A DNA stretch of 64,000 nucleotides from Rachycentron canadum (Eukaryota > Chordata > Actinopteri > Carangiformes > Rachycentridae), in assembly GCA_038496675.1 (NCBI GenBank), contig CM076650.1, positions 10,863,134 to 10,927,133 on the forward strand, written 5' to 3'. The notes under the pieces are model-generated. The model ran no database searches and was not told where the DNA came from. It worked only from the letters and a program-made list of their open reading frames with translations. This document shows positions 24,102 to 34,455 of the stretch, one piece after another; position 1 is the first letter of the stretch, and every line of letters starts with the position of its first letter. The translations under genes were made by a program, and so were the position numbers.

Positions 24102-24937
24102 GCCGTCCAAGCTCCTCTTCGATAGAGTCTGAGGACAAATTAAAGACAAGGACCCAAGTTAAAAGCGGCAGAAATCAATGGGCAGCAGGACACAGATACT
24201 CACACAACAGAATATTGAAAGAGAGGAAAGTTTATTGGGTATTTTAAGTTTTTTAGAGTTTATTGGACTGGTTGGGTGGATAATATTGGGTTGTGGGCCT
24301 GTAAGCTGTTACCTCCCACATTACTGGTATCTGCTGTCATGTGTTTATGAATTATTAAAAAAAAACACTTGGCTTAACAGTTTTTTAAATCACCTCACCA
24401 CTGTGTCCACCCTTGACAATGGGAGTTGTTCTATTCAGTCATCCCTATCTTGCAGCGTAACAGTGTTATCCAAAGTAACAGGTGGCCAGACTAGACTTAC
24501 ATTCAATTTTCAATACCATTAGCACAAATGAAATTCTACCTTACTCCATTGAAGGGATGGAGGGTTTGGCACACTGTCTATGATTACTCTTACTGATGTC
24601 CAAAGTAGGCACAATGGACTTGTTGACTTTTTTTAATCTAACCTTACGTGACATTGACCTTTTTTTAATAATAATTCCTGTAAATGAAAACCAGAGCCTG
24701 AAAAAAGGAAATAGTATGTGAGAAAGAACAGATTCACACACTGTTCCTATTTTTATAATTACCTATGAGAAAGTTTGATTGTTTTTCACTAAAAATGTTG
24801 TTTATAAAAAAGATCTGTCCTATCTGTGATGCAATGAAAATATTTCTTCTGTTTCTAACCAAAAGGTATGGTAAAGTCATTTCAGTATGTTTAAGTGCCA
24901 TTTAAAGCCAAGTTAAAGCATATTTAAGTGATTATCG

Positions 24938-25001
24938 CAACAACAACAATAATAATAATAATAATAACAACAATAATAATAATAATAATAATAATAATAA
25001 T
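24938..25001 (+). repeat. (AAC/AAT)n trinucleotide microsatellite
   Basis: About 64 bp of CAA units passing into AAT units, interrupted once by AACAACAAT. Confidence 0.95.
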
Positions 25002-27846
25002 TGGGGATCAATTATTTTGTCCAGGATAATTGAGACATAAAATTTTCATACCATTCCTTCTGCATTGTACTAGGTAGCAGATGCATATGTCAAAAGCTGG
25101 ACAAGGTGTTGTGGCTAGATATTTTTAGATGTAACTGAGGGAAAAAAAATCAGGTGAAGTGACCATTTTAAACTTAAAAACTTGAGTAGTGTACCCGCGC
25201 ATTGGGGGCACAAATAATTTGGCCTGTTTGGAGCCCTGCAACCTCACATGGCTTATTAGGTGCTGACTGAACAGGCCTCTTTTATAGCTGATAATGCTAC
25301 TTATAAGCATGCCTCGTAACACGACCCACATTTACAGCTGCGTTTACAGCCGTAATTAATTTTTCCGTGACAGGTTTACATTGTTACATCTACCTGTTTA
25401 TTGAGCCAAATTAGAAGTCACAGCCATGTTATCAAGGCCACACACAGAAAGACTTTTATTGCAGTCCCAGGGACAGTTACATTAAGAGTGAGAAATACAC
25501 AAGTGACCTTGTTACTCCAGTGCACAAGGCAGCTCGCTCTGAATGTATGGACAGCTGTGTGTAAGAAGGACACAGTGGGCATCTATTCAGAAGATGTTCT
25601 TGTTAAACCAATAGAGAAATGTACTAAGAAGCAACATTGAGACAGTTTCCCATGAAAACATGTACTATTAGAACTGTATGCATGAGCAACTATATCAACT
25701 CGTGAAGTTATACAGTGACATTCTGCTTTTAGACACATATGTACACATACATAAATACACATAGCCCAGTCCCAGCTTTGTTACCACAGAAACGCTGGAC
25801 ATATGGTACAGAGTAGAAAGCACACTGAGTTTCCTTCAACACAGCTGGAAGAATTCAGTGGATCTAAACTCAGGTGTCATTCACGAGTTCCCGTTTATTA
25901 GGACACCTTCAGTTACATGAGGTCATTCAGCTTCATCTTCCTCACATTGGCCAAATACACACAGTATGTAAACTACAAACAGATATTATTATGACACAGG
26001 ATAGTGGTCATATTCATTTGTTTTTCATTCCATTCATTTGAAAGGGAACCACCAGCCAGAACTGCAAGAGCTGTGTGGCTCATGTAAGTGAGAAGACTAT
26101 GATGTCATACACGTAGAGATGACTTACTGTCTTCAGTCTTTTCAGTAAATCTGTGAAACATCCTGTTCTGAATTCTTCTGGTTTGAAGAAGTGGTTGATT
26201 GCTGACCTCTGACACACATGTGGGTTAAAGCTACTACTCTGGATGGGTCAACACGCAGCATCTGACCTGACTTCACAAATATAGGTCAAAGACTTAACAA
26301 ATTTACTGAACAGGCATTTCTTTTGGAAGTCACAATGTGACAAAAAAATAACAGGAAACAGTACAAATTCGTCAGTTGTCTGAGATTTTGCCATATAGTT
26401 TATTGATCTTACTGCTCAATCATTGCACTTTACTCAGTTTAATAATACATTACTGCCTTTGCCCTTGTTTTAGGTCAACTATGTAAATTTTCTGTATACT
26501 GAATATTGTAAATGGAGTTAATGACAGTAAATATAAATTCCATCTTGTACCCTGTATCCTGTCCTTTAAATAAGTTTCAGTTCTGTCTTTCTGTAAAAAG
26601 ACTTTTTGCAAAAAAAAAAAAAAAAAAAAATCTGCTGATCACACAACATACACCATGAATAGGTTTATTACCTGGCCTAAAAAGGGTGGCGTTGGGTGAA
26701 GTCCATTAAATGAATTGATTTTGGAATGATAAAAAATTAATAGCAGTCACCTCAAATGATGTCAAAGGGAAAAAAAAGCTCAGACAAAAATGCCCATATG
26801 TTTGTTGTTTGTTACTCACTTTGTGAACTGAGGCTACCATGTCAGTTTCTTTTGCCGCTTCATATTGTTTGGTAGTTTAGTGTTAGTGTTTTTAATGCTA
26901 TCGCGACTACTCACTACTTACATTCTGCATTTGTTAGAGCTGAGTTGACCTACGAGTACATGATTTGAGGTACATTGTGTGTGTAAATATACATTAATAT
27001 AAATATGTAGATATGTAACAATTATAATATTAACATATATTTGCATTAGCAGCATGTTGTAAATCTATTGGCAAGAGACAAGTAGTGGCACATCTTGAAA
27101 GTCCATGTATCTGTATGTGATTTCTATATTTAACATCTGTGAACTTTTTCTTGCTAGTTTCTTGCTCATAATCTGACTCTTTTCATTCAACACTCACGTG
27201 TCCTATCTCTGAGATGTAGCACTAGTATTTTGGGGATGCAGTTGGAAATGCCAATTTCCTCTTTGACTGACCACAACAACACACTTGAACAAGCATGCAA
27301 GCAAAGCTGGGTGATGCTTACAAGTCCAAATATCATGATCTTGTTGGACAAATATTTTCACATTGAAAATGTGATGTTTGACAGTTTGCCATTGCTGTCC
27401 AAAGACAGGATAACAAAAAAAGGTTAAAACGTGTATATTGCGAAACCGGCGCATCTTGGCTTCATCGAGGTTACACGCTGTGTTTGTAATGTGGTCTTTT
27501 TTATGATGTGTTGGATTTTCGACCTCATTGTTCCACAAATCCCAAGTCCACCTGATAAGGTCAGAAGACTGTGCCAATGCAGGAAACAAACTGGAACATC
27601 TTTGCATCCTTTCTCAGAGAAACTCCACCACAGCTGTAAAGATCCAGTCTTCACCACATGTACAAACACCCCCCTGATCATATACAGATACTTAAGAAAC
27701 ATTGATTTTAGATGAATGACAGAACTGATTCATCAGACAGCACTTCATCACTTCGTACACCAGGCTCTCTGACAGATTGCGCATCCCTCTGTGGTTACTT
27801 GTAATTCTGTGGCTGGCACTCGCCACGTGCCACCACTCCATGTTCT

Positions 27847-27870
27847 CCACCACCACCACCACCACCACCA
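27847..27870 (+). repeat. (CAC)n trinucleotide microsatellite
   Basis: Eight CAC/CCA units just left of the G-rich repeat and the assembly gap. Confidence 0.9.
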
Positions 27871-27940
27871 CAGATTAACGTGTGGGCTGGGCCTGGGTGG
27901 ATATTCAGCTCAGGGGTAGGGTGGAGTGAGTAAGAAGAGG

Positions 27941-28382
27941 GGGAGGGGGTGGGAGATGTGGGGTNNNNNNNNNNNNNNNNNNNNNNNNNNNNNNNNNNNN
28001 NNNNNNNNNNNNNNNNNNNNNNNNNNNNNNNNNNNNNNNNNNNNNNNNNNNNNNNNNNNNNNNNNNNNNNNNNNNNNNNNNNNNNNNNNNNNNNNNNNNN
28101 NNNNNNNNNNNNNNNNNNNNNNNNNNNNNNNNNNNNNNNNNNNNNNNNNNNNNNNNNNNNNNNNNNNNNNNNNNNNNNNNNNNNNNNNNNNNNNNNNNNN
28201 NNNNNNNNNNNNNNNNNNNNNNNNNNNNNNNNNNNNNNNNNNNNNNNNNNNNNNNNNNNNNNNNNNNNNNNNNNNNNNNNNNNNNNNNNNNNNNNNNNNN
28301 NNNNNNNNNNNNNNNNNNNNNNNNNNNNNNNNNNNNNNNNGGGGTGGGAGATGTGGGGTGGGTGGGGGGTGGGGTGGAGGGG
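27941..28382 (+). repeat. G-rich minisatellite interrupted by an assembly gap
   Basis: Positions 27965-28340 are 376 Ns. The same 19-mer, GGGGTGGGAGATGTGGGGT, ends at the left edge of the gap (27946-27964) and begins at its right edge (28341-28359). It is followed by more GGGGTGG units. The unsequenced part is therefore very likely more copies of this G-rich tandem repeat. Confidence 0.8.
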
Positions 28383-28621
28383 GTCTGTCACTGACCTAGA
28401 AATGGCAATCTACAATACAGTGCTGGTGGCCTTTTCAAGAGCAGGGCCAGCCCTGAAAAGGACTATCTCTAATGATTATGTGTGTTTCTCTCATCTTTAC
28501 TGCTTTGCTCCCCCCCTTTAATTGAGGGCACAACTCTTTCCAGCTGTGTCCACACTCACATTTCCTTTATCAGCCCCATGTAGCCTAAATATTATCACGA
28601 TAACAACAAATTTCTACATGC

Positions 28622-28623
<2 letters not shown>

Positions 28624-28662
<39 letters not shown>
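28624..28662 (+). repeat. (AC)n microsatellite
   Basis: About 19 uninterrupted AC units in smox intron 1, read as (GT)n in the smox pre-mRNA. A shorter (AC) run lies at about 28746-28762. Confidence 0.97.
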
Positions 28663-28668
<6 letters not shown>

Positions 28669-29691
28669 TAATATAGTCTTGAGGTTTGGTTCAAAAGGCC
28701 ACACATTCCACACATCTCTCCCAGCTGGGATGATGGAGTGGAGGCAACACACACACACACACTCCACCGCTCTGCTCATGTGCACCACACTAGATGTGCA
28801 GATAATGAGGAGCCCAGTGCCCTGAGAGACTACTGTAGTATTGCCAAATGTACACACAAATTACAGAAGTGGAGACTCAGAGAACAGGGTCAATACAGTC
28901 AAGCAGAAGTACAGGATGATGTCAAGCAAATTCTCAAAGTAAAAGGAAAATATTACACCAATAATACTGAGAAAATAAACAAAGGATAAAAAAAGTTCTT
29001 TTTAATATATTTCTGGGATAAAGAAACATCCCAACTCACAGAAGTGTGAATCATATTAAAGCCTTGAATTTTATAAAGGGTTTATTCACTGAAACGAATG
29101 TCATTAATAGCAAATGGACAGTTTAACTACACACTTTAACAAAGAAAACATTTATTAACAAATTGTTAACATTTATACTTTATAATCTGATGGATTTAAC
29201 AACTTTTTAATGACTTAATTACAAGTGCAGACTAGACACTGATGAGTCTTTAGAAAGTCAAAAACCAGTAAACCTAACACCAGCTAAAGGAATTCTCCTT
29301 AAAAAAAAACAAAAAAACAGATTAAATGCACCACCAATGAAGCCATTAGTCACAGCTTATATCCTCAGTAAAGGGTGGTTTAGACATTGGCCCCAAATAA
29401 TCAATAATAAAAGAAGGATGAACAACTTTTAAGAAGAAGTCTTTACAGGTAAGGACAAAACAATGGGGAGAAGACTGCTTGATCTCCTCTGTGTCAGCCT
29501 ATATACTGGGAACTAACAGCCTTTACTGCCACGTATAAGCTGTGATGCCAAAGCAGCAGCAGTTTGAAACAAAGCAAACTTCACTGAGTTACTGTAATTG
29601 TCTGTTAAACCCACCATGTGGAGAGGATAGAGCCCAAACGCGTTCAAAAGCGGGTGAATCGAGCCAATTTCATTTCAATTTTTTTTTTATT

Positions 29692-29717
29692 TTTGTTGTT
29701 GTTGTTGCTGTTGTTGG
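29692..29717 (+). repeat. (TTG)n trinucleotide repeat
   Basis: TTGTTGTTGTTGTTGCTGTTGTTGG, with one interruption, in smox intron 1. Confidence 0.85.
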
Positions 29718-29965
29718 TGATGATAAAAATGGGATCCGACCAAATAAATCCACTTTGTTCCAGCCAGATCAATCTGTCCCGTTAAATAACCCACATACAC
29801 AGAGCTACAATACATCAGTGTTTCTGAACGGATCCGCCGGCGCTTTGGTTTCACTGGTTGTTTTTGTGCGGCGTTTTTTGTCCCAATCAACACAAACAAC
29901 TGGGTGACATTCACTATCATGTGGCCACTATTAACTACAGTAAATAAAGCTGCTCTCACTGTAAT

Positions 29966-29991
29966 TCTCTCTCTCTCTCTCTCTCTCTCTC
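29966..29991 (+). repeat. (TC)n microsatellite next to smox exon 1
   Basis: Thirteen TC units, (GA)n in the smox sense, about 125 bp downstream of the predicted exon 1 donor and at the edge of the CpG-rich block. Confidence 0.95.
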
Positions 29992-30116
29992 CCAGCGATT
30001 TACTTACAGAGCCTGCTCTTTTGGTAAACATTTAAATCTCTGCACCCGCCATCGCCGCCCCGCTCCCGTCAACAATGAGCCCCGTTAAACGCGGTTTCAG
30101 CTGAGCGGCTGGTTAC

Positions 30117-30238
30117 CTGACTCTCTTGGTCTTCAGCTTGGAAACCTCTGAGATCTCCGCTCTGCCTTTGTGCCGTTTTTCCCTCAGACCGGCTCCGCTT
30201 TGTATTTATGCCTGGAAACCAGAAGCAGCCAGTTTTCC
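30117..30238 (-). other. smox: smox 5' UTR exon 1 (predicted)
   Basis: On the - strand the sequence GAGAGAGTCAG|GTAACC at about 30117 is a good donor at the edge of a CpG-rich block. It joins in principle to the acceptor at 24129. The exon has no ATG, and the joined leader keeps the smox ATG as its first start codon. The upstream limit is inferred from a TATA-like element about 30 bp further out. Confidence 0.6.
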
Positions 30239-30239
30239 C

Positions 30240-30435
30240 GTGGCCTCCGCCTCCTCATTAATTATATATGAGCGGCGGTGACGGCAGAGAGCGGCCCTCC
30301 CCCCGGCCGTGACCCCGGGACTACGTGGTCCCGGCCAACCTGACGGCGCTGCTCTGCTCCGGGGCTTCGGGCTCGGCGGGACGGCTTCTTTGAACCGTGG
30401 AGATTAGTCAGCGGTGACTCAGCGGTGACTCCAAA
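30240..30435 (-). promoter_or_regulatory. smox: smox promoter region
   Basis: A CpG-rich segment lies upstream of the predicted first exon. TATATAAT (- strand, 30268-30261) is a plausible TATA element, predicting a start site near 30238. Further upstream are TGACTCAGC (30415-30423, + strand), a second TGACT and a TGACTAA (- strand, 30410-30404), all AP-1/NRF2-type sites. The positions are seen in the sequence; function is inferred. Confidence 0.5.
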
Positions 30436-31735
30436 ACACTGAAACAGATCCGTCCATTCATTTCAGTGACGAGTTGGGTTTGTGAATATGGGAAAGCATA
30501 CGAAGTGGCAGCGGCGCTCACTGCTGTAAGGGGAGACTGGTGATATGAAGTGAAAATAAAAAACATTGAAGAAAGAAAAAAAAAAAAAAGAAGAAATGAA
30601 TGAAATCAACACCACAGATGAAAGATGGATGATAAGGAATCCAAATAGGCTCTAAGATTAGGCCCTTTGACCAAGTCAACATTTTTCCTGATCATTTGTT
30701 TTTGTTTTTAATATTCAAGCTTTCAATTCAGTGACATCATGCATTTACTGCTGATTTCCATTTGTCAGTCATTATATTCAGTAGCAGTGTAGGACTGGAC
30801 AACTGAAGCAGCTAAATGGAAGCTGTTCATAACATCCAAATATTATACATCCAATGTGAAAACACTAAAATAACATGGTTTTCATAATTAAAGTATTTAG
30901 AATTGTTATTGCTGCTTTGTTTACCTCTGAAGAAAGTAAAAGTAAAAGTAAAATGAACAATATCACTAATCTAAAAACAAGTCCTGGAGTCAAAATCAAG
31001 CAGAAGTACGTGAATATTATTAACTAAATGCATGTGAAATATTAAAAATAAACATATGAATGATCAAGTTAGGGTTAAATTGCATTGTTACATTATTACT
31101 ATTATTCATAGGTAAGCAATCGTTGAGGTTAATCTCAATTTAACAGCTTTTCATGGTTTTGGGTAGTTTGATTTACAACAATTTCTGTTGAATGTTCAAT
31201 AATGTTTATTTTATTAGCTGATTATATGTTCTGGATGCCAAATGGACACAGCAAATAGTAACTGTGAGTGTAAAATACATGCAGTAGATTAAAACTGCAA
31301 TAATTTTCTCTGCTCTGTTGTGGAGTCACATTATAATGTAGCATAAAATAGAAATTTTAAATGCATGTCAAGTAGTTAAAGTACCAAACTTCAAGAGTAA
31401 ATATACTAAGTTGCCTTCAGCCACTGGTTCTTACTATCCTTTGAATTGTGGTAGGAGTGCAAGACTTGAGATTTTGATAAGTCCTAATGCTATAGTAGTG
31501 CAAAACATTACAATAAAGACAGGAAAAAAATAACAGGTATTAAAACTGATGAAAACCGGAAACCATCACAAGCTATAACAAATGGTAAAATACATCCTAC
31601 AATGTTTACAATTTTCATTAAATTGTCAAATCAATCAAGGAAAAAGTATGTCTGAGTACAACCTCCAATCCATCTTGCAATTGAACAAAACCAAATGTCA
31701 TAATTAAATAAGCAATATATCAATCAAAAATACTT

Positions 31736-31781
31736 ACAACCACTTTTCTTCAACCACCGCTGGTTGAAGAAAAGTGGTTGT
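31736..31781. repeat. Perfect 21-bp inverted repeat, 4-nt loop
   Basis: The arm 31736-31756 and the arm 31761-31781 are exact reverse complements around CCGC. The left arm begins ACAACCACTTTTC and the right arm ends GAAAAGTGGTTGT. Confidence 0.97.
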
Positions 31782-32192
31782 GGTGTCTGTGCAATGACTT
31801 TAAATTGATGATGCTGCCTGTGGTGGATTTGTTTCATGTTGTTGAGCAGCAAATCCCTTGTGAAGCAGCCGATGTTTGTTTTGGTGGGTTGACCCTTTAA
31901 CTTCTCCAAAAGGCCACCCCCAGCTGTTTTGTCTACAGGTCCAACCCCATAAATCAAAAGGAAGTCATGTGGATGATTCAGTGGTGTGGTGCACCTCTCG
32001 GATGTCATCAGCATTTGTTCATCTTGCAGGTTGCCTCCCTTCCTGTTCTGTGCTTTGTCTGTGCTTTGTTAAGAAGGAAGTTTGCCAGACAATCATTTGA
32101 ATAATCAGCAGAAAATGACACTAAAGAAACATAATCTCTTTTCATTAAAGTGAAACACAATAACAAGAGTACCAATACAGAAAAAAATAATT

Positions 32193-32236
32193 GTCACCAG
32201 TTCATAAACCATTTGTCACCAGTTCATAAACCATTT
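32193..32236 (+). repeat. Exact 22-bp tandem duplication
   Basis: Two identical head-to-tail copies (32193-32214 and 32215-32236) of a unit starting GTCACCAGTTCATAAACC. Confidence 0.97.
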
Positions 32237-33660
32237 ACAATATATTTGTTTGTCTAAAGATATGCTTTTATTACTGATGTGACAGAAAATTAAGGGAGCA
32301 CTGGCCACTATGGCACAGAGTATGAATATTCAAATAACACTATACAATTAGGTTATGACAGAATAAAATTATTTCATACTCCTTCACTAGAATTATATGC
32401 AGAATTCTCTGAAACCAAATTTAGATCATAATCATACAGATAAAACATCTCATAACCTCAGTATCTCTACAGTCTGTGGTCTACTGTTCTGACATACAGA
32501 ATATGAAAAATATTGAAATGATTTAGGCCTTCATTGGGCTTTACACAAGACATGAATACACATGACAAAATGTAAAAGAGACACCGGCCAATATGAAAAT
32601 AAGATATAAATAATTATAGAATAATTTTATCCAATTTTCAAATAATATTATTAATACTTAACTGATAAAAATTAGCTAAAGAGAAATAAAGAGAAGAATA
32701 AAAATGTGTAGCACAGAGGAAGATATAAATACATTTCTCTAAATTTGTTTAAATACAAAACCCAGTGTAAATAATGTAGTTAAATGAATAAGGGATTAGG
32801 ATTCAGTTTCTCAGGTTTCACGTGCATTTTGAAATCTACCAGTAACCAAAGTAGTGAAAGCCCCCGCTACTCCTCTCTGCTCTGTAAGCACGCTGTCTCA
32901 CAACTCAACACGTATCATTTATCATAACAAAATCACTGGAAACAGATCCATTCAATTGAATTCAAGTAAATAGTCCAATTTACATGAATCAAAATCAATA
33001 CAATTATAAAACATCATCACTGTTGAGCACTTCAAATTCTCTTTATAAGAGGATCACTGATTTTGTTCAAATCAACATGTGACTTTTTCAAACACCATGA
33101 CTGACTTAAGGTGACTTTCAGGGTGTTCAAGGCATCTTCCCATACAAGCACTCATGCTCCAGATGTGGCATTCAAAATCTGAGAGCTATTATTATTCTTC
33201 CACTTGTTAATATTGACAGTCTGGAGTGATCAATGGTTTCAACAGAGTTTGTAGGTTGAATTGTTCCTATAGTGGTCTGTAAATGGTAGGGCAGCTTTAG
33301 GTCAGCTTGATTGTCATGCTTCCGATGATATGACTTGGTTCCCTAAAATCTTTTCAGTGTGGACTCTTCTGCTTCTGTTGAAACTTTGAGTTGGCTGTTG
33401 TTTGGAATAAAAATAAGATGATCAAGTATATTCTTTACTAACTTCAACTGACTGCTGAGTTTTGTGCACATTCAATAAAAAATGCAGTTATAACTGCAGT
33501 CTTTGACTTCACATTAGGTTCACAGTTATGACAGGACTTGTCTGAACAGATGCTGTCGTGGCCTGTTGTTTGTTGTTTTGGAGTTAAAATGCACCAACAA
33601 ACACAATTAAAGTTGAGTAATCATCTCAGTTAGAGTCCCCCTAACAACCTGGACCAATAG

Positions 33661-33780
33661 TTGTGCCTTTTGTATTTGCATTGTGACTTTTGCATTCTTA
33701 TTGTGGCTTTAGTAATTGTCCTGTGACTTAATTTGTATACATGTTGTTGTTTTTGTATTTGTGTTGCAGCTTAATTTACA
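33661..33780 (+). repeat. Degenerate 20-bp minisatellite
   Basis: Four consecutive 20-mers start TTGTGCCTTT, TTGTGACTTT, TTGTGGCTTT and CTGTGACTTA at 33661, 33681, 33701 and 33721. Two weaker copies follow to 33780. Confidence 0.75.
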
Positions 33781-34418
33781 TTCATGATGTTTCTTCATTG
33801 TGTTTTGGTGTTGGCCTGGCTGGGCCACTGTATGATTTGTGATACATTGGAAGTGGTAGAATTTTATATCAGTATTATCATAGTAAATGAATTAAAAATA
33901 CACGTTTTTGGAGGATAATGAAGCATATTATTTTACATTTACTCAATACAGACGTATCATGTTAGTGAGCCGTGCAATCTTGTTTCCTGTAAGGTGTACA
34001 ACAGTCAGTAACTGCAAATATTAATACATTTAGAGGTGTAAACCTGAGGAAAAACACATCTATTGAATCCTGAGGAACTTGTGAAACAGATGGATTAAAC
34101 ATCAACCTGTGTTCAAGTAACAAAAGCTACAGTTTGTCACTGCATGGTTTAGTATTAGTATTGGCAAGATTGACAGTTTGACAAGATGAGCCTGACAAAC
34201 CATCATGCAACATATCAGACTGGTAAAACATGATTGTTCTAAGCGCATCCAGCACATAAGATCCAATAAAAGATAAAAGTCAATGTATCATCACAATGCT
34301 ACTGTAGAGATCTGTGCTAGTGTTGTGAAATTATCTATTATCTTGTGCAAAGAGCTGAGTTTTGTGCAAATGTACAACTCTACCCTGCGTTTATATAAAA
34401 TATATGCAGTTACATAGT

Positions 34419-34455
34419 TGTATCCCATGTATCACACTTTGACACATGGGATACA
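34419..34455. repeat. 12-bp inverted repeat
   Basis: TGTATCCCATGT (34419-34430) and ACATGGGATACA (34444-34455) are perfect reverse complements separated by 13 bases. Confidence 0.95.

Larger units (their letters stand above)
24129..30116 (-). other. smox intron 1
   Basis: A 6 kb intron between the 5' UTR exon and the first coding exon. It holds an (AAT/AAC)n tract, an A21 run at 26610-26630, the assembly gap with its G-rich repeat, a (CA)n tract and a (TC)n tract. No extra exon is supported. Confidence 0.65.

Noticed and set aside
24102..24149. Earlier in-frame ATG extending smox by 16 residues (MSLICPQTLSKRSLDG)
   Set aside because: It lies across a good acceptor (TTTGTCCTCAG at 24129), and the vertebrate protein starts at MQSCE.
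27795..28521. Long ORFs across the N run
   Set aside because: They exist only because Ns are translated as X; there is no coding evidence.
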